From the NCBI GenBank assembly GCA_041395845.1, contig JAWKZS010000001.1:1-64000 (forward strand): 64,000 bases of DNA, written 5' to 3'. Source of the DNA: Ch67 sp041395845 (lineage in GTDB: Bacteria > Pseudomonadota > Gammaproteobacteria > Pseudomonadales > Ketobacteraceae). This document shows positions 37,628 to 46,702 of the stretch, piece by piece. Position numbers and translations under genes: made by a program. The notes under the pieces were generated by a model. That model saw nothing but the letters and a program-made list of their open reading frames with translations, had not been told where the DNA came from and did no database searches. Numbering within the stretch: the first letter of the stretch is position 1; every line of letters starts with the position of its first letter.

Positions 37628-40600
37628 CTACTCCACCATCACCACTGGTTCGTAAGCGATATCAAACCGCTGCAGCCACTCCGCCAGCAGCTGCGGCTGT
37701 GACAGATGAAAGCCCTGCGCCCAATCGACGCCGATCATCTGCAGCCGGCGGGCAATATCCGCATTTTCCACGCCCTCTGCTATCGTCTGCTTGCCCAGCA
37801 CGTGGCCCACTTCATTGATGGATTTGACGATCGCAAAGTCCATTTCATCCTGCACGATATCCCGTACAAACTGGCCATCGATCTTGATGTAATCCACCGG
37901 CAGGCCTTTCAGATATCCGAAGGTCGACAACCCGCTGCCAAAGTCATCCAGTGCAAAGCGGCAACCCAGCGCCTTCAGCGCCTCGATGAACTCCTTGGCC
38001 CGCGGCAGATTGGTGATGGCCGAGGTTTCGGTGATCTCGAAACAGATGTTCGCCGCGGGAAGCTGCCGGCTGGTGATCTGGTAAATCAGGAACTGGCGGA
38101 ACTCCTCGGTGGTCACCGACTGCCCCGACAGATTCACGTTGAAGACGATGCCCTCGTCCCGCAGGCGCGACTGGGTTTCCAGCAGATGGGCCAGCTGCAC
38201 AAACACCCAGCGGTCCAGCAGGGTGGCCAGGCTGTAGCGCTCCGCTGCGGGCAGAAACACCTGGGGCGAAATCCACTGGCCGTCTGGGCTGCGATAGCGC
38301 AGCAACAGTTCGACATGGCGCTCGGCCATCCGCGGTGACATCGGCACGATGTCCTGCAGTGCCAGCGCAAAGCGGTTCTCGCGAATGCCGCGGGGAATCA
38401 GGGTCACCCACTGCATTTCGCCCCGGCGCTGACGCAGCAGTGCATCATCCTCGTGATAGCACTGAATCCGGTTGCGGCCGGCTTCCTTGGCGGCATAGCA
38501 GGCAGAGTCCGCCGCCACCATCAGACTGGTGAGGTTGGCGGTATCACGAGTGATCATCGCCACCCCGATACTGACGCCAACATGATAGGGCCGTCGTTCC
38601 CACACAAACTGGTAATCGACGATGCGGTCGCGGATTTCGCCTGCCAGCTGCTGCACCTTGCCGGCATCGGTATTCAGAATCAGCAGACCGAATTCGTCAC
38701 CACCCAGGCGCGCGATGACTCCACGCTCTCCCACGCTATCGCGCAGTAGCTGGCCCAGCTGGCGCAGCAATTCGTCCCCCGCCGCATGACCGCAGGCATC
38801 GTTGATGACCTTGAACAGATCCAGGTCCAGATAGCACAGCGCATGGGAGCACTGCAGCGTATTCGCCTCATAAATCGCATTCACCAGTTCCGCTTCGAAT
38901 TTGCGCCGGTTGATCAGACCGGTGAGCGGGTCGTGGGAGGCGTGATAGGCAAGCCGGTCGGATAATTCACGGATGTCGGTGATATCTTCGGCCACCACCA
39001 GAATTTCCATGCGCTCGCCATCGCCGCCCCAGGCACGCAGGGAATCCCGCACCCATAGCAGGCGACCATCGGCGCAGCGCTTGCGCGCCTCGAAAACCTG
39101 TACCCGACCCGGCAAGGCCAACGTTTGCGCCAGAGCATCCCGGAAGTCATCGTGGAACTGCGACTCGATCAGCGCGGTGTAATCACGATCCACCAGTTCT
39201 GCCGGTGAATAACCCAGATGTTCGGCACCAAACTGATTGACCGATACCACCCGCCCTTCTCCGGTAAGGGAAAAAAACATGGCCGGGTTGTGATGATACA
39301 ACTCACGGAAACGCTGCTCGCTGCGCTGCAAAGTGGAACGGATCTGATTCTGCTCCACCGCGATCCCCGCCAGCCGCGCCACCCGATCGAGGAATTCGCT
39401 GTCTTCGGCATCCGGTGCCTGTGTCGCCGCAAAATTGACCGCCAGCGCACCGAGTACGCTGCCGTGACGGTTGCGGATGGGAATTGCCCAGCACGCCTTG
39501 ATCCCGCGCGCGCGCATTAGCGGCATGAACGGGCGCCAGTCCGAATTGGCGTCGATGTTATCGACAATGATCGGGGTGTTGAAATAGATCGCTGCACCCA
39601 GGCTGATGGCCTGGGGTCCAACCTTGATGCCCTGCAGGAACTGGCGAAGATCCTCCGCCAGCTTACGCTGGGCCATCAGTTCAAGATTGACGCCTGCCGC
39701 ATCCACCAGCGCCAGGGTAAGGCCGCTCTCCACGTAACGCGCACCCAACAACTCCACCACCCACTGCAGCACTTCCTGCAACGGCGCGCCGCTGGTCATG
39801 CGTTCCAGCAGACGCTTTTCCGTCACCAGAATGTCATGCGCCAGCTTCTCGCCATGGACATCCGAGATGGAACCTGCCAACAGCACCGGGCGGTTACGGG
39901 CATCCCAGATGGCATGTCCCTGAATCCGGTACCAACGTAACTGTCCGGTTTTGTTGCGCATGCGGAAATTGCAGTCCAGTGGTGCACGATCCGTAAGATG
40001 GGCACGACACACGGCCAGAAAGCGGTGACGGTCATCCCGATCCACCCGGCGCAGCCAGAAGCGCAGGGACTGGGGTAGCTGGTCAAACTGGGTGTAACCC
40101 AGCAGCGCCCGAAACCGGGTCGAATAACGCAACAGACGCCGGGCGGGCTCCCACTCCCAGATGCCATCGGTGGTGGCCTGGGTAATCAGTGCCAGACGGT
40201 CTTCACTTTCCTGTAAACGCCGTTCATTGCGGGCATATTGCTGGACCTGCTGCTGCAGGCCGCGGTTATCGTAGCGCAGCCGCTCCAGTTCCTGCACCGC
40301 CTGGGATGTCTGGCGCTCCTCCGCTGCCTTCATCCGGACACGCCAACGTCTTCCTTCGGCAAAGCCGGCATGCATGACCAGCACGCTGGCAGCAATCACG
40401 CATAGAATCCATTGCAGTTGCAGCAACACCGCATTCAGGGAATCCGGGGTTGCCGGGCTTTCGCCGCTCACTGTCCGGAACAGCAGGAAGGAGGAAAACG
40501 CAAACAGCATCAGCGTGATTTCCCGCACGCCGAACGCCAGCGCGCCCCACACAAACAGCGGCAGCATCACGAAGGCATAGGACAGCGACAAGGCATCCTG

Positions 40601-41233
40601 GCGGATCGGTGCGTACCAGAGGTTCATCGCCAGCACAAACACCGTCGACAACGCCAGCAGATGTGCCAGCCGTAACAACCCCCCAGTGTCGTGCGAACGA
40701 CGTGACCAGGCCATGATGAAAGGCGTCAGCAACAACATGGCGGCAGCATCGCCCAGCCACCAAGTCAGTGCAAACTGCATTACAAAGCGACTGTCACTGG
40801 CCCCGCTCACCAGCGTCAGCGTGCCAATCAGGGCCGCCAGCAGACTGCCAGCGACAACGGCGGCCACGAACACCAGCACCCCGCGCACGCTGGAAAACAG
40901 CTGACGGGCGGCAAACTGCTGGATCAGCACACTCGCCAGCAGGATTTCCAGCGTATTGCCCAATGCAATACCCAGTGACGACGGCAACGCCCAACTGACG
41001 TTCGCCGTACCAACCCACAGACTCTGATAGATATTGGCGGCAAAGGCGCCCAGAAAAACCCCTGGCAACACCCGCACGCCCAACAGCAGGGTCAGCGCGA
41101 GCGCAATGCCCGACGGTGGCCACAACGGCGTGGCCTGGGTGTCGGCAAACGCAAACATCAGACCCAGGCGTGCACAGGCGAAATACAGCAGCGCCACCAA
41201 CAAGGTCACACCTGTCCATCTGATCCGCGCCAT
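37628..41233 (-). CDS. MASE1-PAS-GAF-PAS-GGDEF-EAL cyclic-di-GMP enzyme
   Basis: Large inner-membrane signalling protein, 1201 residues. In order: MASE1 membrane sensor (about 1-300, roughly eight helices), short coiled coil (about 305-340), PAS (about 345-455), GAF (about 495-630), PAS (about 640-765), GGDEF (about 770-930) and EAL (about 945-1195). The GGDEF loop reads RLGGDEFGLL (near 844) and is intact. EAL-domain residues also look intact: Glu in VELLLRYR, Asn in NVNLSGQS, ITE, DDFGSG, the KID lysine and AEGVE. Both synthesis and breakdown of c-di-GMP are therefore possible. The ligand of MASE1 is unknown. Confidence 0.92.
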   Translation of the reverse strand: MARIRWTGVTLLVALLYFACARLGLMFAFADTQATPLWPPSGIALALTLLLGVRVLPGVFLGAFAANIYQSLWVGTANVSWALPSSLGIALGNTLEILLASVLIQQFAARQLFSSVRGVLVFVAAVVAGSLLAALIGTLTLVSGASDSRFVMQFALTWWLGDAAAMLLLTPFIMAWSRRSHDTGGLLRLAHLLALSTVFVLAMNLWYAPIRQDALSLSYAFVMLPLFVWGALAFGVREITLMLFAFSSFLLFRTVSGESPATPDSLNAVLLQLQWILCVIAASVLVMHAGFAEGRRWRVRMKAAEERQTSQAVQELERLRYDNRGLQQQVQQYARNERRLQESEDRLALITQATTDGIWEWEPARRLLRYSTRFRALLGYTQFDQLPQSLRFWLRRVDRDDRHRFLAVCRAHLTDRAPLDCNFRMRNKTGQLRWYRIQGHAIWDARNRPVLLAGSISDVHGEKLAHDILVTEKRLLERMTSGAPLQEVLQWVVELLGARYVESGLTLALVDAAGVNLELMAQRKLAEDLRQFLQGIKVGPQAISLGAAIYFNTPIIVDNIDANSDWRPFMPLMRARGIKACWAIPIRNRHGSVLGALAVNFAATQAPDAEDSEFLDRVARLAGIAVEQNQIRSTLQRSEQRFRELYHHNPAMFFSLTGEGRVVSVNQFGAEHLGYSPAELVDRDYTALIESQFHDDFRDALAQTLALPGRVQVFEARKRCADGRLLWVRDSLRAWGGDGERMEILVVAEDITDIRELSDRLAYHASHDPLTGLINRRKFEAELVNAIYEANTLQCSHALCYLDLDLFKVINDACGHAAGDELLRQLGQLLRDSVGERGVIARLGGDEFGLLILNTDAGKVQQLAGEIRDRIVDYQFVWERRPYHVGVSIGVAMITRDTANLTSLMVAADSACYAAKEAGRNRIQCYHEDDALLRQRRGEMQWVTLIPRGIRENRFALALQDIVPMSPRMAERHVELLLRYRSPDGQWISPQVFLPAAERYSLATLLDRWVFVQLAHLLETQSRLRDEGIVFNVNLSGQSVTTEEFRQFLIYQITSRQLPAANICFEITETSAITNLPRAKEFIEALKALGCRFALDDFGSGLSTFGYLKGLPVDYIKIDGQFVRDIVQDEMDFAIVKSINEVGHVLGKQTIAEGVENADIARRLQMIGVDWAQGFHLSQPQLLAEWLQRFDIAYEPVVMVE

Positions 41234-41448
41234 GACGGGCTCCCGTTCATTCCGTCGAAATGGTCAACACCACTATTCAAGCATAGCTGAAGAAAACCAA
41301 AACCTGTTAGTTAAGCGCTGCGCCACATCAACGCTTTCTGTATTTTTGTTACCTTTTAACGCCGCTGGCGCTATTGTTGCTGCCGCACCATGCCGTCACA
41401 ATGCCGTTACCGTGTTTACCCTGTTGTTTTGTGCTTCTGGTAATTCCC

Positions 41449-42087
41449 ATGTCCATTCTTCGCGCCCGTGACGCCGAACAAAAACTCCTGCGCAAGCAAA
41501 GCCTGCTGAATGCCGGCTGGGAACTGTTTCTGGCGGGCGACGGCCAGCTGCCCTCGGTGGCCCAGATCGTCGCCCGGGCCGGGCTCGCCAAAGGTACCTT
41601 CTATATCTATTTCAAAACCAAAGAAGAACTGTTTCTGGAACTGGTTACCCAGGCAATGGATGAGCTGTTCAGCAAGCTGATGAGCTATCTGCAGCAGGAC
41701 AGCATTTCGGTGGCAGGCTGCATCGACACGTTTGTCAACGCGGTGGATCGCGAAGCCCCCATCATCCGCCTCGGCCCCATGGTGACCGGTGTACTGGAAA
41801 AAAACACCGCGCCGGAAATACTGCTGCAATTCAAACGACGCCTGCACACGAATCTGCAACAATGCGGTGACAGGCTGGGGCAGTGTTTCCCAGGCCTCAG
41901 CAATCGCAAGGCCGCCCGTACCCTGCTGCGCAGCTACGCCATCATCCTCGGCGTGGCGCAGATCCAGCCATCCGCACACTCACCAGGTGCGTGGGAAGAA
42001 AGCGAGCTGGATGATATCCGCCTGAGCCTGCAGGAAGACGCCCGCCCCATTATCGAACTGTTGTGGAGCCAGACACTCCACGCCTGA
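41449..42087 (+). CDS. TetR/AcrR family regulator
   Basis: 212 residues with an N-terminal TetR helix-turn-helix (LLNAGWELFLAGDGQLPSVAQ through GLAKGTFYIYFKTKEEL, about 18-60) and a helical ligand-binding domain. The start MSILRARDAEQK at 41449 gives the usual length. It ends 13 bases before cti and is probably co-transcribed with it, so it may control membrane-lipid stress genes including cti. That target is inference. Confidence 0.87.
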   Translation: MSILRARDAEQKLLRKQSLLNAGWELFLAGDGQLPSVAQIVARAGLAKGTFYIYFKTKEELFLELVTQAMDELFSKLMSYLQQDSISVAGCIDTFVNAVDREAPIIRLGPMVTGVLEKNTAPEILLQFKRRLHTNLQQCGDRLGQCFPGLSNRKAARTLLRSYAIILGVAQIQPSAHSPGAWEESELDDIRLSLQEDARPIIELLWSQTLHA

Positions 42088-42100
42088 ACAAGGAGTTTCT

Positions 42101-44446
42101 GTGTCCCGCACTCTTTTGCTGATCCTGTTCCTGGCCCTGTGCGGCTGCTCCGTACTGGCCGCCAGCCAACTGGACGAACGCTATGGCAGCGCCGACCCCG
42201 CCCGCTACGATCATCCCAACACCACCGGCAGCATCGACTACTGGCAGGATATCAATCCATTGCTGGAACAGCGCTGTGTGGTGTGTCATGCCTGCTACGA
42301 TGCGCCCTGCCAGCTGAAACTCGGCGCTTGGGAAGGCATCACCCGGGGCGCCAACAAGGACTTCGTCTACAACGGTGAACGCCTGCTGGCAGCAGCGCCC
42401 ACCCGCCTGTTCGAAGACGCCCACAGCACTGCCCAGTGGCGCGACAAGGGTTTCTTCAGCGTACTCAATGAACGCGCGGATACACCGCAGGCCAATCGCG
42501 ATGCCAGCGTCATGGCGCAAATGCTGTTGCTGAAACAGCAGCACCCGCTGCCCAAGGAAAAACGCCTGCCCGACAGTTTCGATCTGCGTCTGACCCGGGA
42601 TCAGCAGTGCAGCAATATTGAAGAGTTCCCGGCGTTCCGCCGTGATTATCCGCTGTGGGGCATGCCCTACGCACTACCCGGACTGAGCCCACAAGAACAC
42701 CAGCGTTTGCTGCAGTGGATCGAACAGGGCGCACCCTACACACCGCGCAATCTGCTTAACGCAGACCTGCAGCAACAGATCGATCAGTGGGAAACGTTTT
42801 TCAATCAGGACAGCCTCAAGGCCCAACTGATGAGCAGGTACATGTACGAGCACCTGTTCCTGGCGCATCTGTATTTCCCCGGTGACGGTCGCCCGCTCTT
42901 TTTCAATCTGGTGCGCTCGCGCACGGCACCAGGACAACCGGTGGATCGCATTTCCACACTGCGCCCCTATGATGATCCTGGTGTCAAACGGGTGTATTAC
43001 CGCCTTATCCTGGTACCCGAATCCATCGTCGCCAAAACCCACATGCCGTATCGGCTCGATGCGCAACGACTGCGACGCTGGGATCAGCTGTTTCTGCAAC
43101 CGCACTATTCCGTTGCAAAGTTGCCGTCCTACGATCCGGCCACCGCATCGAATCCATTTGCAACCTTTGAACAACTGCCCGCCGTAGCCCGCTATCGTTT
43201 CATGCTCGAAGAAGCCCAATACACCATCATGGGATTCATCAAGGGTCCAGTCTGTCGCGGCCAGCTGGCGCTGAACGTCATCAACGACCATTTCTGGGTG
43301 GCGTTTACCGATCCGGATATCGTGCCCGCCCATGGCCAGTCGGAATATCTGGGTTCCGTGCTCAAGGACACACCGCTACCCGGCGAAGCCCAGAGCACCA
43401 CTTCACCGTTGCGCTGGCTTGCCTACGCAAAAGAAGAAAAGGCATACCTGAAAGCCAAATCGAAGCTGATGGCAAAGCAGCTCAACCACAAAATCCCGCT
43501 GGACATGAATCTGATCTGGGATGGTGACGGCGACAATCGCAACGCGGCGCTCACCATCTTCCGTCATCTCGACAGTGCCACCGTTGAACAGGGTCTGCTG
43601 GGTGAGCGCCCCCAAACCATGTGGGTCGTGACCTATCCGCTGCTGGAACGCATTCACTACCTGCTGGTGGCCGGCTACGACGTCTATGGCAACGTGGGCC
43701 ACCAGCTCAACAGTCGCATCTACATGGATTTTCTGCGCATGGAAGGGGAATTCAATTTCCTCACCCTGCTACCGAAGGATCAGCGGGACAAGGTACGTAA
43801 CCAGTGGTATCGGGGCTCGGTCAATCCGGTCAAGGAATACGTTTACAGTCGCGGCAACACTTTCAGCGGAGAGACCGATGAACGTTACGCCACCACCGAT
43901 TACCTGACCGAACTTTACGGCAAATTCAATCAGCGGCTTGCGCCGGTACTGAACCGGCAGCACGATCTGCAGCACGGTTTCGACGACGACGCCACACGCA
44001 AGGCGTTCGCACTGATCAACAGCGTCAAAGGCACCGCGGCATCACTGCTGCCGCAGACACTGTTCATCGAGGTCACCGACAGCAACAATGCCCAACGCCA
44101 CTACTACACCCTGCTGCACCACAACGCTTACACCAACATTTCCGAAATCTTTGGCGAAGCAGATCGCCGCCTGCCACAGGAAGATGCTGTGCTGATCAGC
44201 TACGGCCTGATCGGCGCCTATCCCAGTGCCCTGTTGCGTGTTGACCGCAAGCGTCTGCAGGATTTTGCCGAACAGGTGCAGGAATTGCGCAGCGAGCAGG
44301 ATTATACCTATCTGCTGGACCAGTTCGGCGTCCGCCGCACTGATCCACTATTCTGGCAATACAGCGATCGCCTGCATCAATGGTACCTGACCCACAACCC
44401 CATCGATGGTGGTATTCTCGACTATAACCGGCTGGAAAACCGGTAA
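42101..44446 (+). CDS. cti: Fatty acid cis/trans isomerase
   Basis: Periplasmic haem protein of 781 residues that isomerises cis to trans unsaturated acyl chains in membrane phospholipids, a rapid response to solvents and heat. The c-type haem motif is CVVCH (near residue 64) within QRCVVCHACYDAPCQLKLG. A signal peptide occupies residues 1-23; LCGCSVLA resembles a lipobox but sits in an ordinary export signal. The start is GTG with AAGGAG seven bases upstream. The enzyme is typical of Pseudomonas, Vibrio and Alcanivorax-like bacteria. Confidence 0.94.
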   Translation: MSRTLLLILFLALCGCSVLAASQLDERYGSADPARYDHPNTTGSIDYWQDINPLLEQRCVVCHACYDAPCQLKLGAWEGITRGANKDFVYNGERLLAAAPTRLFEDAHSTAQWRDKGFFSVLNERADTPQANRDASVMAQMLLLKQQHPLPKEKRLPDSFDLRLTRDQQCSNIEEFPAFRRDYPLWGMPYALPGLSPQEHQRLLQWIEQGAPYTPRNLLNADLQQQIDQWETFFNQDSLKAQLMSRYMYEHLFLAHLYFPGDGRPLFFNLVRSRTAPGQPVDRISTLRPYDDPGVKRVYYRLILVPESIVAKTHMPYRLDAQRLRRWDQLFLQPHYSVAKLPSYDPATASNPFATFEQLPAVARYRFMLEEAQYTIMGFIKGPVCRGQLALNVINDHFWVAFTDPDIVPAHGQSEYLGSVLKDTPLPGEAQSTTSPLRWLAYAKEEKAYLKAKSKLMAKQLNHKIPLDMNLIWDGDGDNRNAALTIFRHLDSATVEQGLLGERPQTMWVVTYPLLERIHYLLVAGYDVYGNVGHQLNSRIYMDFLRMEGEFNFLTLLPKDQRDKVRNQWYRGSVNPVKEYVYSRGNTFSGETDERYATTDYLTELYGKFNQRLAPVLNRQHDLQHGFDDDATRKAFALINSVKGTAASLLPQTLFIEVTDSNNAQRHYYTLLHHNAYTNISEIFGEADRRLPQEDAVLISYGLIGAYPSALLRVDRKRLQDFAEQVQELRSEQDYTYLLDQFGVRRTDPLFWQYSDRLHQWYLTHNPIDGGILDYNRLENR

Positions 44447-44455
44447 TGCCCCAAT

Positions 44456-44484
44456 AAAAAAAGCCAGCGTAATGCTGGCTTTTT
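44456..44484. terminator. Bidirectional terminator between cti and cynS
   Basis: AAAAAGCCAGC, five-base loop, GCTGGCTTTTT: a perfect stem with A-tract and T-tract, serving both convergent genes. Confidence 0.9.
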
Positions 44485-44495
44485 GCTTCCGTCAT

Positions 44496-44930
44496 CTACC
44501 AGGCCTTGTAGGGCAGGAATTTTCCGTTCAAGGTCAGAATGACACGATCCCCTTTCGGATTTTCTTCCTTGTCCACGTGCATGGTGAAATCGATAGCACT
44601 CATGATGCCGTCCCCGAATTTTTCCTGGATGACTTCCTTGAGCGTTTCACCATAAACACCCACCACTTCATACAGGCGATAGATCAGTGGATCGGTGGGC
44701 ACGGCCTTGTCCCAGGTCTTGGTGGGGAACTTCACCAGCTCGGCGGCGATAGAGGCATCCAGCCCCAGCACGTCACACACGGCATTGGCTTTTTCCACCG
44801 GCATGCTGTTCATGCCCATGCAGGCAGAACAGGTCCACACCGGGGACATGCCGATTGCCTCGGCCAGCGCTTCCCAGGTCATGCCTTTGGCTTCTTTCGC
44901 TTTCATGATGGTTGTTGCTACGGTACTCAT
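44496..44930 (-). CDS. cynS: Cyanate hydratase (cyanase)
   Basis: Converts cyanate and bicarbonate to ammonia and CO2 (via carbamate). 144 residues from ATG 44930, with AGGAGAA upstream. The catalytic Arg, Glu and Ser are present in the segment LIYRLYEVVGVYGETLKEVI and in IMSAIDF. The N-terminal part is the helical HTH-like domain. Last gene of cynABD-S: cyanate uptake and hydrolysis to usable nitrogen are encoded together. Confidence 0.97.
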   Translation of the reverse strand: MSTVATTIMKAKEAKGMTWEALAEAIGMSPVWTCSACMGMNSMPVEKANAVCDVLGLDASIAAELVKFPTKTWDKAVPTDPLIYRLYEVVGVYGETLKEVIQEKFGDGIMSAIDFTMHVDKEENPKGDRVILTLNGKFLPYKAW

Positions 44931-44950
44931 AATGGTTCTCCTGTTGGTGC

Positions 44951-45862
44951 TCAATTCACTGCAAACTGCTTGATGGGGCGGACAGCGGCTGCGGGCACAG
45001 GCTCCGGTTCCGCCGGCTTTTTCTCTTCGGTCAATGGATTGACAGACTTGGGTTCGGCGCCGGCCACAATGCCTTCGCGGCTGTCGGAACGATTCACCAG
45101 AAAATCCACCAGATAATTGCGCAACGTGTAATAGCCCGGCTGATGAACGATGGTGGCGCGCTGACGGGGGCGCGGCAGATCCACCACCACGGATTCCGCC
45201 ACCGCCGCATTGGGACCGTTGGTCATCAGCAGAATGCGATCCGACAACAGCAGCGCTTCATCGACATCGTGGGTAATCATGAACACGGTCTGCTGGGTCT
45301 CGCTCCAGATTTTCACCAGTTCCTGCTGGATTACACCGCGCGTCAATGCATCCAGGGCGCCAAAGGGTTCATCCAGCAACAGCAGTTCAGGCTGGGTTGC
45401 AAATGCACGGGCAATGCTGACCCGCTGCCGCATACCGCCAGACAGCTGCGACGGTTTCCGGTCCAGCGCATGATCCAGTCCCACCATGCTCAGGTAACGA
45501 ACACTGTGTTCGCGCACCTGCTCCTTGCTCCACTTCGGCCAGCGCGCCGCCACACCAAACTCGACATTTTTCAGCGCCGACAGCCACGGCAACAGACTGT
45601 AATTCTGGAACACAATACCGCGCTCCAGACTCGGGCCTTTCACTTCCTTGCCATTCATGATCACGTTGCCAGCCGTGGGATCATCCAGCCCCGCCAACGT
45701 ATTCAGAATGGTAGACTTGCCACAGCCGGAGTGCCCGATGATGCAGACAAACTCGCCCTTGTTCAGGGTGAAATTGACATTCTCATACACCACCAGCGGT
45801 GCATTACCCTTACTCGGGAATGATTTACCCAGAGCCGACACTTCAACAAACGCGCGGGACAT
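44951..45862 (-). CDS. cynD: Cyanate/nitrate-type ABC transporter ATP-binding protein
   Basis: ATPase of the importer, 303 residues. Walker A GHSGCGKST (near 45), signature LSGGMRQR (near 146), Walker B LLLDEPFGALD, and the switch His in ITHDVDEALL. After about residue 255 there is a Pro/Glu/Lys-rich tail (EEKKPAEPEPVPAAAVRP) beyond the normal NrtD/CynD end. The ATG at 45862 is preceded by GAGG; the codon before it is GTG. Substrate cyanate is inferred from cynS 20 bases downstream. Confidence 0.9.
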   Translation of the reverse strand: MSRAFVEVSALGKSFPSKGNAPLVVYENVNFTLNKGEFVCIIGHSGCGKSTILNTLAGLDDPTAGNVIMNGKEVKGPSLERGIVFQNYSLLPWLSALKNVEFGVAARWPKWSKEQVREHSVRYLSMVGLDHALDRKPSQLSGGMRQRVSIARAFATQPELLLLDEPFGALDALTRGVIQQELVKIWSETQQTVFMITHDVDEALLLSDRILLMTNGPNAAVAESVVVDLPRPRQRATIVHQPGYYTLRNYLVDFLVNRSDSREGIVAGAEPKSVNPLTEEKKPAEPEPVPAAAVRPIKQFAVN

Positions 45863-45871
45863 CACTCACCT

Positions 45872-46702
45872 CTATTCGTTGTACTGCACCAGCTTCTGCG
45901 CACCAGACAACATCAGGTCCAGCAGCATGCCGATACAGCCAATCATCAGAATCGAAAAAATCACGCTGGTAAGATCCAGATTGTTCCACTCGTTCCAGAC
46001 GAAATAGCCAATCCCGGTACCCCCCACCAGCATTTCCGCCGCCACGATCACCAGCCATGCAATACCGATGGAAATCCGCATACCGGTAAGAATGGTGGGT
46101 GCCGCCGCCGGCAGAATCACCTGGAATGCGGTGCGTAATGCTGACAGCTCATGGGTGCGCGCCACATTGATCCAGTCCTTGCGCACATTCGCGACACCGA
46201 AGGCGGTATTGATCAGCATCGGCCACACCGAACAGATGAAGATCACAAATATCGCCGACGTCTCCGAATCCTTGATGATGAACAGCGCCAGTGGCATCCA
46301 CGCCAGCGGTGAAATCGGCCGCAACACCTGAATGATGGGATTGAGCGCGCCATACATCAGCGGCGACATCCCCACCACAAAACCGACCGGAATAGCCAGA
46401 AGCGCCGCCAGCGCATAGCCGGTCAACACCCGATATAGCGAATAACCCAGCTGAATACCGATGCCCTTGTCGTTCGGCCCCTTGTCGTAGAACGGATCGG
46501 TGATCTGCTCCCACGCCAGCGCCAACACTTCCGACGGTGGCGGCACGCCCGCTTCCGGCACCGCGCCACCCATCAGCAACTCGTATTCACTCAATTCGCC
46601 GACGCTGTGATCTGTCTGGGTCAGTGCTTCCCAAATACCGCAAAGCACCAACACCAGTACACAGGACAGAATCGCCGAACGGACTTTCAGCGACTGGATC
46701 AT
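45872..46702 (-). CDS. cynB: Cyanate/nitrate-type ABC transporter permease
   Basis: Inner-membrane subunit of the importer, 276 residues with about six helices and the EAA-type cytoplasmic loop (NVARTHELSALRTAFQVILPAAAPTILTG, about 180-208). Its ATG overlaps the stop of the binding-protein gene by one base. Very close families transport nitrate, bicarbonate, taurine or cyanate; the cynS neighbour favours cyanate. Confidence 0.9.
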   Translation of the reverse strand: MIQSLKVRSAILSCVLVLVLCGIWEALTQTDHSVGELSEYELLMGGAVPEAGVPPPSEVLALAWEQITDPFYDKGPNDKGIGIQLGYSLYRVLTGYALAALLAIPVGFVVGMSPLMYGALNPIIQVLRPISPLAWMPLALFIIKDSETSAIFVIFICSVWPMLINTAFGVANVRKDWINVARTHELSALRTAFQVILPAAAPTILTGMRISIGIAWLVIVAAEMLVGGTGIGYFVWNEWNNLDLTSVIFSILMIGCIGMLLDLMLSGAQKLVQYNE